A stretch of 63,912 bases of DNA from Chloroflexota bacterium. GTDB taxonomy: Bacteria; Chloroflexota; Limnocylindria; P2-11E. Below, one piece after another: positions 25,275 through 33,370 of this stretch. The stretch is from assembly GCA_016194865.1 (NCBI GenBank), contig JACQAT010000010.1, forward strand, positions 1 through 63,912. Reading direction: 5' to 3'. Position 1 is the first letter of the stretch. Every line of letters starts with the position of its first letter. A model generated the notes under the pieces. It was given only the letters and a program-made list of their open reading frames with translations. It had not been told where the DNA came from and ran no database searches. The translations under genes were made by a program, and so were the position numbers.

Positions 25275-26351
25275 GTGGGGCTTGACGGCCTCCGGGTCCT
25301 TGTGGCACTATCACGTGCAATGAGGATTTCACCAACTACGAGAGTGGGGACAGCCCTTTTGCAGGCCGAATACGTGGATCCGCGCGATCTCGGTCCGAGG
25401 AGCCCGCTTCCCGACCTGATCCGCGCGTACCTCCAGGAGCTGCAGGACAAAGGGCGTTCGGAGCGCACCGTCGTCAGGTACGGCGATTATTTGGCGGAAC
25501 TCCTCAAGTTCTACGGGCCGAAGGCGACTCCGCGGGTCGCAGACCTCGACCTGCGGTCCATCAAGGCATTCGGCAGCAGCCTGACGCGGCGCCAGCTCCG
25601 CGGCGGGAGCCGCGTCGGCAAGGCGGCGCTGAGCCCGGCGACCAAGAATCTTCACCTGATCGCGCTCCGGGGACTGCTCAAGTTCGCCGTGCTCCTCGAG
25701 CTGCCCGTACCGGGCCCCGAGAAGGTCGAGCTCGCCAAGGCCGAGGATCCGAACCCTGACGCGCGGCACCTGGAGGCGAAGCGCCTCGATCGACTCCTCG
25801 AGAGCTTCGACCTGACGACGGCCGACGGCACGCGCGGCCGCGCCCTCGTCGAGCTGCTCTGCGCGACCGGCTGCCGGATCTCGGAGGTCATCGGCCTCGA
25901 TCGGCGGCAGCTCGAGCTCGATCCGCAGGCGAAGACCCCGAAGGATGGCATCCGGATCGTCGACGAGGTCACCGTGTTCGGCAAGGGCAGCCGCTTCCGG
26001 AAGGTCTTCCTCACCCCGCGCGCCCGTGAATGGGTGCAGGTCTACCTGCGCGCACGGAAGGACAAGGACCCTGCGCTGTTCGTGACGGATCGCCGCAAGG
26101 CCGACGGCTCGCTCCGCATGTCGGTCTGGACCGCGCAGCTGACCGTCGGCAAGGCGGCGAAGCGCGCCGGCCTCTCCGAGAACGTGTCGCCGCATTGGCT
26201 GCGTCATGCCGCGATCACGCTCTGGGCGACCGAGATGGGCCTGCCGGCCGCGCAGCGTCTCGCCGGCCACAAGAACGCGTCGACGACGAGCCGCTACCTC
26301 GGCGGGTCGGACGCGGAGCTGAAGGCGCTCTTCAAGCAGCGGATCGGCTGA
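25275..26351 (+). CDS. Tyrosine recombinase (XerC/XerD-like)
   Basis: 358 residues from GTG 25275, which has GGAGGGGAG upstream. ATG 25320 is an alternative that would be leaderless if the promoter at 25282-25311 is used. The N-terminal SAM-like DNA-binding domain (LPDLIRAYLQELQDKGRSERTV) precedes a catalytic domain with Arg in LLCATGCRISEVIGL, Lys in VFGKGSRFRKV, HWLRH, the AGHKN block and nucleophile Tyr in TTSRYLG. All catalytic residues are present. It could be the chromosome dimer resolvase Xer or an integrase. Its place beside an insertion sequence gives no decision. It converges with the DUF2652 gene (13 bases between stops). Confidence 0.9.
   Translation: MGLDGLRVLVALSRAMRISPTTRVGTALLQAEYVDPRDLGPRSPLPDLIRAYLQELQDKGRSERTVVRYGDYLAELLKFYGPKATPRVADLDLRSIKAFGSSLTRRQLRGGSRVGKAALSPATKNLHLIALRGLLKFAVLLELPVPGPEKVELAKAEDPNPDARHLEAKRLDRLLESFDLTTADGTRGRALVELLCATGCRISEVIGLDRRQLELDPQAKTPKDGIRIVDEVTVFGKGSRFRKVFLTPRAREWVQVYLRARKDKDPALFVTDRRKADGSLRMSVWTAQLTVGKAAKRAGLSENVSPHWLRHAAITLWATEMGLPAAQRLAGHKNASTTSRYLGGSDAELKALFKQRIG
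25282..25311 (+). promoter_or_regulatory. Sigma-70-like promoter for the recombinase
   Basis: TTGACG (25282-25287) and CACTAT (25306-25311) with an 18-base spacer. Transcription would start close to ATG 25320, giving a leaderless message; otherwise the GTG at 25275 would need an earlier promoter. Pattern only. Confidence 0.4.
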
Positions 26352-26364
26352 ACGCGACGGGTCG

Positions 26365-27453
26365 CTAGGAAGCCGCCGCGACCTCCGCGACCGTGCGGCG
26401 CTCCCGGCGCTCGCGGACGAGGTCTTGCATGCGCGGTCCCCAGGCCGCGACCTCTTTGCGCATGACCATCCCCGTGACCTTCTCCGCGATGATGCCCTTG
26501 AGCCCACCACCGCCGCCCCAGGTGAACACCATGTCGATGCGGACTCGATCGCCCTCGGGCGCGATCGTCTCGGTGTCGTACATGACCACGCCGGCGGCGA
26601 CCGTTGATCTGATGGTCATGAGACTCGGCTCTTGGGCATCGATCACGCGGAACACCGTCGTCTTGTTCTTGCCGTGGTGGCAGTGATATTCGGCGCCAAG
26701 CATGTGGCCGCGAGCGCCGCCCTTGTAGTCGACGTGCGGCTGGTGCAGCCACCCGGCGCGCGCCGTCGGATCCGAGATCAGCCACCAAGCGTCGTCCACT
26801 GTGCCATCGATCAGGTACGTCGACGACAGCTTCGCCTCCTCGGCGGTGACAGGCCCGCGCTCCGGCTGGCTCGCGATGGCGCGCAAGGGCGCGAGGTCCT
26901 CGAAGGCGCCCGGGATCGCGCCGACGTGGTCGTAGGTCTCGATGTGCGCGACGAACGCGTCGCGGCGCCTGGCGGGGACGAGATCCAGCAGCGGCTGGCT
27001 GAGGAAGATGTACTCGTGCGACGGGATCGTGTTCTTGAGCAGCCGGTGCACCGCGTTGACGGGCGTGCCGACGAGCTGCTCGATCTTCCCCACCCTGTGC
27101 CACGAATACGAGCCGTGGTGGCCGACGAGCTTCATGGTGAGGCTCCCGACGGTCGAGCAGGCGCGGCACTCGCAGGTCGAGGACGTGCGGATGTCACGCA
27201 GCCGCCGGTGGAACCCGATGAAGCACTGCTCCATCCAGTCGAGCACCTCTGGCCTCGTTTCGGTGCCGACGAAGCAGACCGCGTCGCCCTCGAGCTGCGC
27301 GACGGTGAGGTGCCCGCCCATCGAAGAAACGACCGTCTCGAGCAGCTCGGTGAGGATCTCCCGCGAGTGCTCCAGCTCGGTATCGGCGATGAAGGCCGTG
27401 TAGCCGGAGATGTCGGCGATGACGAGGGGTCCCGTGACGGTCGTGTCAGGCAC
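26365..27453 (-). CDS. DUF2652 / SRPBCC-like two-domain protein
   Basis: 362 residues from GTG 27453 with GGAGGG upstream. The N-terminal half resembles the class III nucleotidyl cyclase fold (GPLVIADISGYTAFI with the metal-type Asp, then SSMGGHLTVAQLEGDAVCFVG), the feature of DUF2652. A Cys cluster (CECRAC) lies near residue 100. The C-terminal half is SRPBCC-like (AKLSSTYLIDGTVDDAWWLISDPTARAGWLH). Not all cyclase catalytic residues can be identified, so it may sense nucleotides or lipids rather than make cyclic AMP. The neighbours give no role. Confidence 0.75.
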   Translation of the reverse strand: MPDTTVTGPLVIADISGYTAFIADTELEHSREILTELLETVVSSMGGHLTVAQLEGDAVCFVGTETRPEVLDWMEQCFIGFHRRLRDIRTSSTCECRACSTVGSLTMKLVGHHGSYSWHRVGKIEQLVGTPVNAVHRLLKNTIPSHEYIFLSQPLLDLVPARRRDAFVAHIETYDHVGAIPGAFEDLAPLRAIASQPERGPVTAEEAKLSSTYLIDGTVDDAWWLISDPTARAGWLHQPHVDYKGGARGHMLGAEYHCHHGKNKTTVFRVIDAQEPSLMTIRSTVAAGVVMYDTETIAPEGDRVRIDMVFTWGGGGGLKGIIAEKVTGMVMRKEVAAWGPRMQDLVRERRERRTVAEVAAAS

Positions 27454-27520
27454 GGACGCGATTATCCCTCCGGCGGTACACCTGAACGATCGTACGAGCT
27501 CGGCGGCGACGTCGGATGAC

Positions 27521-28636
27521 TCAGCCCGAGACCGACTCCAGCGGCCGGCTACGCGCCTCCGGCGCGAGCAGCAGGACCCCAAGAGCGCCCAGGGCGGCTA
27601 GGGCGGCGAACACGAGGGGGACGTTCGACGCCGCGCTCAGGATCGCGACGAGCCACGCGAGCGCCAGTGCCAGCCCCATCGCGCGACCGCGTACGCGGCT
27701 CGGAGAGCTCTCGGCCGCCAGGAGCGCCGCGACGACGAGCGCCGCGACGCCGATCGCTTCCACGTATTCGCGCGCGGCGCCGGCGAACAGCGCCGCCGCT
27801 CCCGCCGCGAGCAGCACGGCCAGCGTCGGCTTCCGGCCCGCACGCTCGGCGGCGAACATCGCGGCGAGGCACAGTGCGACCGCAAGGAGCGGCGACGCAA
27901 GGCCACCGATGAGCGCGCCCGCCCCGGCGCAGCCCGCCCACGACGCGAGGGTCAAGCGTCGCGACAGCGGTGCGCTCGACGCGGCGGCCTGCGCCGGTGG
28001 CGTGACCCGGGCGACGGTGATGAGCGCTCCCCCCGCCTCGCGCTCGACGCGGCGCACGACGGCGTCGGCCTCGATGATCCGCCCACGCGAGGCGAGCCAG
28101 CGCGGCGACTCCGGGATCGAGCGCAGGAAGAACAGGATCGGGAAGCACAGCACGGTCATGGCGAAGACCGGGACCAGCGTGGCGTACAGCACGCCGAACG
28201 CCCAGAACGTCGACGCGAGCGTGATGACCAGTGCGCCGCGCGCCGCTTTCGGCGCGAGCTCGCCGACCAGCAGCGCGGACGCGAGCGTGACCGCGCCGAT
28301 CCCGAGCCCCATGATCCCCCGGCCGGCGACGAGGACGTCGCCGGCCGGCGCGAGCTGCGCGACGACGCCGCCGAGCGCGAGCCAGACGAGCGCCAGCGCG
28401 ATGGCGCGGATGCGGCCCCGGCGATCGGCGACCCAGCCACCGAGGAGCGCGCCGAACACGGCGCCGGCGAGCGTCGACACGCCGCCCAGCAGCAGCGGGC
28501 CGAGCGCCAGCGCGTACCCCGCGGCGAGCCAGCAGAGCCCGAGGACCGCGACGAGGCGGATGTGGAAGCGATGGACCCGCGAGGCGTCGAGCCGCGCCAG
28601 AAATGATGGGAACGACGCGTTCGCTATCCCAGGCAC
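27521..28636 (-). CDS. MFS transporter (sugar/metabolite porter type), last gene of the lysC-asd group
   Basis: 371 residues if GTG 28636 is used, which overlaps the asd 3' end by 13 bases. The start is uncertain and the N-terminus may be short by one helix compared with 430-460 residue relatives. Motifs include GGWVADRRGRIRAIAL (loop 2-3), a RGIMGLGIGA helix and PESPRWLASRGR, as in sugar-porter MFS proteins, then a second bundle ending SRVRGRAMGLALALAWL. Cotranscription with lysC and asd could mean an aspartate-family amino-acid exporter (inference); by sequence it could equally carry a sugar. Confidence 0.8.
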   Translation of the reverse strand: MPGIANASFPSFLARLDASRVHRFHIRLVAVLGLCWLAAGYALALGPLLLGGVSTLAGAVFGALLGGWVADRRGRIRAIALALVWLALGGVVAQLAPAGDVLVAGRGIMGLGIGAVTLASALLVGELAPKAARGALVITLASTFWAFGVLYATLVPVFAMTVLCFPILFFLRSIPESPRWLASRGRIIEADAVVRRVEREAGGALITVARVTPPAQAAASSAPLSRRLTLASWAGCAGAGALIGGLASPLLAVALCLAAMFAAERAGRKPTLAVLLAAGAAALFAGAAREYVEAIGVAALVVAALLAAESSPSRVRGRAMGLALALAWLVAILSAASNVPLVFAALAALGALGVLLLAPEARSRPLESVSG

Positions 28637-29676
28637 CCTTCGGCGAGCAGCAGCTCGGCGTTCAGCACGGACGCGCCGGCCGCGCCTCGGATCGTGTTGT
28701 GCCCGAGCACCACGAACTTCAGCCCGAGGACCGCGTCCTCGCGCACCCGGCCGACGGTCGAGGCCATGCCGCGCTCCGCGTCCCGGTCGAGGACCGGCTG
28801 CGGCCGGTCGGGCTCCTCGCGAACGATGATCGGGTGCAGCGGCGCGGTCGGGAGCTTCAGCGCCTGCGGCCGCCCGCGGAACGCGCGAAGGCTGTCCTTC
28901 ACGGACACGACGCTCGGCGAGCCCCTGAGCGTGAGGCTCACGGTCTCGGTGTGGCCGTCGCGAACGCTCACGCGGTTGCAGTGGGCCGACATCGTGATCG
29001 CGGCCGGCACGAATCGCGCGCCGTCCCAGGTGCCGAGGAACTTGCGCGTCTCCTCCACCATCTTCTCTTCCTCGCTGGGGATGTACGGCACCACGTTGTC
29101 GATCGCGTCGAGCGATGGCACGCCCGGATAGCCGGCGCCGGAGACGGCCTGCATCGTCGTCACGAGCAGCCGCTCGATGCCGAAGTCGCGCTGCAGCGGC
29201 GCGAGCGCGAGGGTCAGATGGATCGCGGAGCAGTTGCCGTTCGTGACGAGCGACCCGGACCACCCGCGGCCCCTGCGCTGCGCCGTGAGCGCCTGGGCGT
29301 GATCGGGGTTGACCTCGGCGATGATCAGCGGGACGTCGGGGTCCATGCGGTGCGTCGAGACGTTCGAGAACACGTGGTGGCCGGCCTTCGCGAGCGCCGC
29401 TTCGTGCTCGATCGCCGCGTCGCCCGGCAGCGCCGAGAAGCAGATGTCGGCGTCGACGTCCGCGCGCGTCGGCTGCAGGACCATGTCCTTCACGTGGTCG
29501 GGGATCCCCGTGGGTACATGCCACGCCGTTACGTCGCCGAAGCGCTTCCCCACCTTCGAGTCGCTCGTGGTGAGCGCGCTGATCTCGAACCACGGGTGAT
29601 CCGCGAGCAGCTGGATGAAGCGCTGCCCCACCGTACCGGTGGCCCCGAGGACCGCGACCCTCCGCTTTGTGGTCAT
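28624..29676 (-). CDS. asd: Aspartate-semialdehyde dehydrogenase
   Basis: 350 residues. It reduces aspartyl phosphate to aspartate semialdehyde with NADPH, the branch point to threonine, methionine and lysine. The N-terminal VAVLGATGTVGQRFIQLL is the NADP-binding loop. The catalytic cysteine is in LVTNGNCSAIHL, and AVSGAGYPGV is the substrate-binding segment. Length and TNGNCS motif fit the archaeal/yeast-type Asd rather than the E. coli type. ATG 29676 overlaps the lysC stop (ATGA). Confidence 0.95.
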   Translation of the reverse strand: MTTKRRVAVLGATGTVGQRFIQLLADHPWFEISALTTSDSKVGKRFGDVTAWHVPTGIPDHVKDMVLQPTRADVDADICFSALPGDAAIEHEAALAKAGHHVFSNVSTHRMDPDVPLIIAEVNPDHAQALTAQRRGRGWSGSLVTNGNCSAIHLTLALAPLQRDFGIERLLVTTMQAVSGAGYPGVPSLDAIDNVVPYIPSEEEKMVEETRKFLGTWDGARFVPAAITMSAHCNRVSVRDGHTETVSLTLRGSPSVVSVKDSLRAFRGRPQALKLPTAPLHPIIVREEPDRPQPVLDRDAERGMASTVGRVREDAVLGLKFVVLGHNTIRGAAGASVLNAELLLAEGCLG

Positions 29677-31073
29677 GCGCTCAGTCTGACCGATGCGCGG
29701 CCGCTGTGGAACTCGTCGTGGATGGCGCGCACCGCGTTCTCGCGATCGTTCTCGGTCACCACGAGCGAGATGTTGAGCTCGCTGGAGCCCTGCGCGATGG
29801 CGATGACATTGACCTTGGCGCGCGCGAGCGAGGTGAAGACGCGCGCCGCGACCCCGGGCGTCCCGCGCATGCCCTCCCCCACCGCTGACACGATCGCGAC
29901 CGGTGCCTCGACGGTCACGCGCTCGACGTCGTGGCGGGCGAGCTCGCGGGAGAGCATCCGCTCGAGCGCCGCGCGCAGCGACTGCGCCGCCTCGCTCGGG
30001 ACGATGAAGCAGATCGAGTTCTCGCTCGATGCCTGGCTGATCATGAGGACCGACACCTTCTCCGCGGCGCACGTATCGAAGACGCGCGCCGCGAAGCCAG
30101 GGACCCCGCTCATGCCGGCGCCCGCGACGTTGATGAGGCCGAGCCCCGCCAGCGACGCGGTCGCCTTCACGACGCTGCCGTCGCGCGGCGCGAAGCTGCT
30201 GATGGTCGTACCCGGCTCCTCGGGCGCGAAGGTGTTGAGGATCCGCACCGGGATGCCCGCCTCGATGGCCGGAAGGACCGTGCGCGGGTGCAGGACCTTC
30301 GCGCCGAAGTACGCGAGCTCGGTCGCCTCGAGGTACGACAGCACCGGCAGCGTGCGCGCGTCCTTGACCACGCGCGGGTCGGCGCTCATCACCCCGGAGA
30401 CGTCGGTGTAGATGCGCAGCTCCGTGGCGTCGATCGCCGCCGCGAAGATCGCCGCGGAGTAATCGGAGCCGCCGCGGCCCAGCGTTGTGGTGACGCCGTC
30501 CGGGGTCGCACCCGCATAGCCGGTCACGACGGTGACGGCGCCGGCCGCCGCGAGCTCGCGCAGGGGTGCGCACCGCTCGCGCGTCTGGGAGACGAGCGGG
30601 CTCGCGTTGCCGAAGACGTCGTCGGTCACGATGAGCTGCTCGGCGGACCGGCTCTCGCTGCGCAGCCCGTGCTTTCGCAGCGTCGCGCTGACGAGCGGCG
30701 CGGACGCATGCTCGCCATAGACCACGATCGCGTCGATGGCCTTCGGGCTCGCCTCGCGGAGCAGGTGCACGGCTTCGAGCAGCGACAGCGTCTGCGCGCG
30801 CAGCCCATCGAGCTCGGTCGGGACCGCGATGCCGAGCTGCCCCGCGATGGCGCGATGGAGCGCGTCGAGCTGGTCGAGACGCGCACGCGCGGCCGCGAGA
30901 TCGCCCGCCGCGGCGCTGCGGACGGCCGCGAACAGCGCATCGGTCGTCCCCGCCGTCGCCGACACGACGACGAGCCTCTCGCCCGCCGTCGACGCGACGA
31001 TGCGCGCGACGCGCTCGATCGCCTCGGCCGAGCCGACCGACGTGCCGCCGAATTTCAGGACCGTCCTCTGCAC
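29673..31073 (-). CDS. lysC: Aspartate kinase
   Basis: 466 residues, like monofunctional LysC/ThrA-kinase enzymes. The kinase domain begins VLKFGGTSVGSAEAIERVA and has VTGYAGATPDGVTTTLGRGGSDYSA and TDVSGVMSADPRVV. C-terminal tandem ACT domains (VSVLMISQASSENSICFIV and VNVIAIAQGSSELNISLVV) provide feedback inhibition by threonine or lysine. GTG 31073. It overlaps asd by ATGA. The attenuator at 31101-31230 lies directly upstream and is predicted to control lysC-asd-MFS. Confidence 0.97.
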   Translation of the reverse strand: MQRTVLKFGGTSVGSAEAIERVARIVASTAGERLVVVSATAGTTDALFAAVRSAAAGDLAAARARLDQLDALHRAIAGQLGIAVPTELDGLRAQTLSLLEAVHLLREASPKAIDAIVVYGEHASAPLVSATLRKHGLRSESRSAEQLIVTDDVFGNASPLVSQTRERCAPLRELAAAGAVTVVTGYAGATPDGVTTTLGRGGSDYSAAIFAAAIDATELRIYTDVSGVMSADPRVVKDARTLPVLSYLEATELAYFGAKVLHPRTVLPAIEAGIPVRILNTFAPEEPGTTISSFAPRDGSVVKATASLAGLGLINVAGAGMSGVPGFAARVFDTCAAEKVSVLMISQASSENSICFIVPSEAAQSLRAALERMLSRELARHDVERVTVEAPVAIVSAVGEGMRGTPGVAARVFTSLARAKVNVIAIAQGSSELNISLVVTENDRENAVRAIHDEFHSGRASVRLSA

Positions 31074-31100
31074 CGTTTCCGCTGTTCCTTCCCGGCAATG

Positions 31101-31125
31101 AAAAAGCCCCCCGGTTGCGGGAGGC
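31101..31125 (-). terminator. Attenuator terminator upstream of lysC
   Basis: On the minus strand GCCTCCCG pairs with CGGGGGGC around a short loop and is followed directly by TTTTT. It lies after the leader peptide stop and 28 bases before lysC. A smaller hairpin GCTCG/CGAGC (31138-31150 region), just after the leader stop, could be the pause or antiterminator arm. Confidence 0.75.
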
Positions 31126-31155
31126 CTCCACGTCGCCCTGCTCGTTCCGAGCGCG

Positions 31156-31230
31156 CTACGAGGCCCCGACCTCCGTAATGGTCGTGGTGATCGTGCCGCA
31201 CGTGGTCATCTGGTTGCGCACCGGCGGCAT
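31156..31230 (-). CDS. thrL: Threonine-attenuator leader peptide (thrL-like)
   Basis: 24 residues from ATG 31230, or 17 from ATG 31209: MTTCGTITTTITEVGAS. Seven of these 17 residues are Thr and two are Ile, in a run just before the stop (TAG 31158-31156). This is the classic composition of the E. coli thr operon leader, where uncharged tRNA-Thr or tRNA-Ile stalls the ribosome and prevents terminator formation. The terminator with T-run follows about 30 bases on. It lies between hom and lysC, so when Thr and Ile are plentiful transcription should stop before lysC-asd. No strong ribosome site is seen for either ATG. Confidence 0.7.
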   Translation of the reverse strand: MPPVRNQMTTCGTITTTITEVGAS

Positions 31231-31234
31231 CGTA

Positions 31235-32194
31235 TCAGGAATGCGTGCGCGCGATCTCGACGACGTCGCCGAGGATCGCCGAAGCGGTGGCGAGCCCGCC
31301 CGCCCCGGGGCCGCTCCACACGAGCGTCCCGGCGATGTCGCTGGTCAGCGTGATCACGTTCGTGGGACCGGAGGCGCCGCCCTCGAGCGAAGCGCCGTCG
31401 ACCTCCTCGGGGCCGACGCGGCACTTCACGGCCTTCTCGCCGAAGTCCGCGACCGCGACGTAGCGGACGCGCGTGCCACGGCCGAGCGCCGCCTGAGACT
31501 CCGCTGCGGACGAGGAGCGCAGCGAGGTCCGCCGCACCTGCGCGGGATCGAACCAGCGGCCCTCGAGCAGGCTCACCAGGATCGCGAGCTTGTACGCCGC
31601 ATCGAATCCGTCGACGTCATTCGTTGGGTCGGGCTCGGCGTAGCCCTTGGACTGCGCCTCCGCCAGCGCCTCGTCGAAGCTCACGCCCTGCTCGAGCCGC
31701 GAGCAGATGTAGGTGGTCGTCCCGTTGAGCAGCCCGCGCAGCACGCGAGGCCGCACAGCTCCCAGGCCTTTGACAGCCGCGATGATCGGCACCGCGGCGG
31801 CGACGGCCGCCTCGTAGCGGAGCTCGCGCCTCGCGAGACGGGCGGTCTCGTGCAGCCCGTTCCATTCCTTCGCGAGGAGCTCCTTGTTCGCGGTGACGAC
31901 ATGCTTGCCCCGCTCGAACGCGGCCAGCAGCAGGTCGTGCGCGGGCGCGACGCCGCCGATGACCTCGATCACGACACCGATATCGGGGTCATCGAGGACC
32001 TCGAACACGTCGCCGGTGACCGGCACCTCGACGTCACGCGTCTTGCTCGTGTCGCGCACAGCGGCCCTCACGAGCCTGAGGGGCCGTCCCGCGGCGCTGT
32101 CGAGCCGCCGCGAGCGCTCGGCGAAGGTGCGCGCGACCGCGCCGCCCACGGTGCCGAGGCCGAGCAGCCCGATCCCGAGCGGCTTTCCCGTCAT
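31235..32194 (-). CDS. hom: Homoserine dehydrogenase (short form, no ACT domain)
   Basis: 319 residues. It reduces aspartate semialdehyde to homoserine. IGLLGLGTVGGAVA is the nucleotide loop, VVTANKELLA holds the catalytic-type lysine region, and LRGLLNGTTTYI and GYAEPDPTNDVDGFDAAYKLAIL are the substrate domain. The C-terminal ACT regulatory domain of 430-residue homologues is absent, so the enzyme may escape feedback inhibition and rely on the attenuator and LysC. ATG 32194 overlaps the pncC stop (ATGA). The gene stops 4 bases before the leader peptide ATG, so the leader may be read from a hom transcript. Confidence 0.95.
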   Translation of the reverse strand: MTGKPLGIGLLGLGTVGGAVARTFAERSRRLDSAAGRPLRLVRAAVRDTSKTRDVEVPVTGDVFEVLDDPDIGVVIEVIGGVAPAHDLLLAAFERGKHVVTANKELLAKEWNGLHETARLARRELRYEAAVAAAVPIIAAVKGLGAVRPRVLRGLLNGTTTYICSRLEQGVSFDEALAEAQSKGYAEPDPTNDVDGFDAAYKLAILVSLLEGRWFDPAQVRRTSLRSSSAAESQAALGRGTRVRYVAVADFGEKAVKCRVGPEEVDGASLEGGASGPTNVITLTSDIAGTLVWSGPGAGGLATASAILGDVVEIARTHS

Positions 32195-32679
32195 GCGACC
32201 GCCTGCTCGAGCAGCTCGAGCGCGACGCCGACGCTCGCCAGGCGCGTCCCGCTGCGATCGAACGCCCACTGGCACTTGCGCACGATCGAGACCGTGTCGC
32301 TGTCGATCGCGACGTACACGAGGCCGACGGGCTTTCCCGGGGTCGCGCCACCGGGGCCCGCGATCCCGGTGATTCCGAGACCGATCGCGCTCCCCAGTCG
32401 CGCACGCACGCCGCGCGCGAGCGCGGCCGCGACGACCTGCGAGACGGCGCCGTGCGAGTGGATGAGCTGCGGCGGGACGCCGGCGAAGATCGTCTTCGCC
32501 TCGTTCGAGTAGACGGCGGCGCCGCCCAGGTAGACGTCGCTCGATCCGCCGTGCTCGGTGAGGACGGCCGAAAGCAGACCGCCCGTGCAGGACTCCGCGG
32601 TCGCCACGGTCAGCTTCCGCTTCCGCAGCTTCGGCAGCAGCACCCTCATGCGCGCGGCGAGCGCCTCGTAGGTGGTCAC
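32191..32679 (-). CDS. pncC: Nicotinamide-nucleotide amidohydrolase (CinA C-terminal family)
   Basis: 162 residues from GTG 32679; ATG 32650 is an alternative. It deamidates NMN to nicotinate mononucleotide. Signature motifs are LTVATAESCTGGLLSAVLTEHGG, AAVYSNEAK and GLGITGIAGPGG, then KPVGLVYVAI. It is a stand-alone PncC domain without the N-terminal CinA molybdopterin-like domain. It lies between pgsA and hom; pgsA-cinA-recA is a common cluster elsewhere, here without recA. Confidence 0.93.
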   Translation of the reverse strand: MTTYEALAARMRVLLPKLRKRKLTVATAESCTGGLLSAVLTEHGGSSDVYLGGAAVYSNEAKTIFAGVPPQLIHSHGAVSQVVAAALARGVRARLGSAIGLGITGIAGPGGATPGKPVGLVYVAIDSDTVSIVRKCQWAFDRSGTRLASVGVALELLEQAVA

Positions 32680-32755
32680 AGCATCGCCAAGCGGTGCCGT
32701 GACCGTCCTGCTACTTCGCCTGGCGGCTACGTAGTAGGTCGGCGCGACGCGGGGC

Positions 32756-33370
32756 TTAGCGGGCACGCCCGTGGATCGAGCCCTGGCCCTCTGCGCGCGC
32801 CGGGACGCGCCAGCGCTCCGGCACGGGGCCTCCGGCGAGCGCCCACGACGCCTTGGCGAGGTAGTCAAGGCCGGAGAACAGCGTCAGGCCCACGGCGCTC
32901 GCGAGCAGCGCGTACGCGACGTCGAAGAGCAGCTGGCCCGGGACGACGAGCATCGCGAGCAGCGCGAACGTGGCGAGCATCTGGGTCACCGTCTTCGCCT
33001 TGCCGTAGAAGCTCGCTCCGATGCTGAAGCCGCGCGCCGCCGCGATCGCGCGCAGGTTCGTGACGATCAGCTCGCGGGCCACGATGAGCGCGACGACCCA
33101 CGCGGGCACGAGCCCGCGGCCCTGCAGGGCGATGAGCGTGCCGATGATGAGCAGCTTGTCGGCGAGCGGGTCGAGGAACGTCCCGAGCCGCGTGACCTGG
33201 CGCAGCCGGCGGGCCAGGTAGCCATCGAGCTTGTCGCTCGCGGCCGCCAGCGAGAACACCACGAGGGTGGCCAGCGCGGCGGGCGGCTCGCCCGACAGGA
33301 GCCAGAGGATCGGCGCGACGGCGGCGGCGCGGCCCAGCACGATGAGCAGCGGCGCGTTGACGTGGCTCAT
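32756..33370 (-). CDS. pgsA: CDP-diacylglycerol-glycerol-3-phosphate phosphatidyltransferase
   Basis: 204 residues, about five membrane helices. It makes phosphatidylglycerol phosphate. The CDP-alcohol phosphotransferase motif is complete: DKLDGYLARRLRQVTRLG followed by TFLDPLADK (pattern DGxxAR-x8-GxxxDxxxD). Close family members could use other alcohols, but length and context favour PgsA. ATG 33370 overlaps the rodZ-like stop (ATGA). 76 bases separate it from pncC, with no obvious terminator. Confidence 0.93.
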   Translation of the reverse strand: MSHVNAPLLIVLGRAAAVAPILWLLSGEPPAALATLVVFSLAAASDKLDGYLARRLRQVTRLGTFLDPLADKLLIIGTLIALQGRGLVPAWVVALIVARELIVTNLRAIAAARGFSIGASFYGKAKTVTQMLATFALLAMLVVPGQLLFDVAYALLASAVGLTLFSGLDYLAKASWALAGGPVPERWRVPARAEGQGSIHGRAR

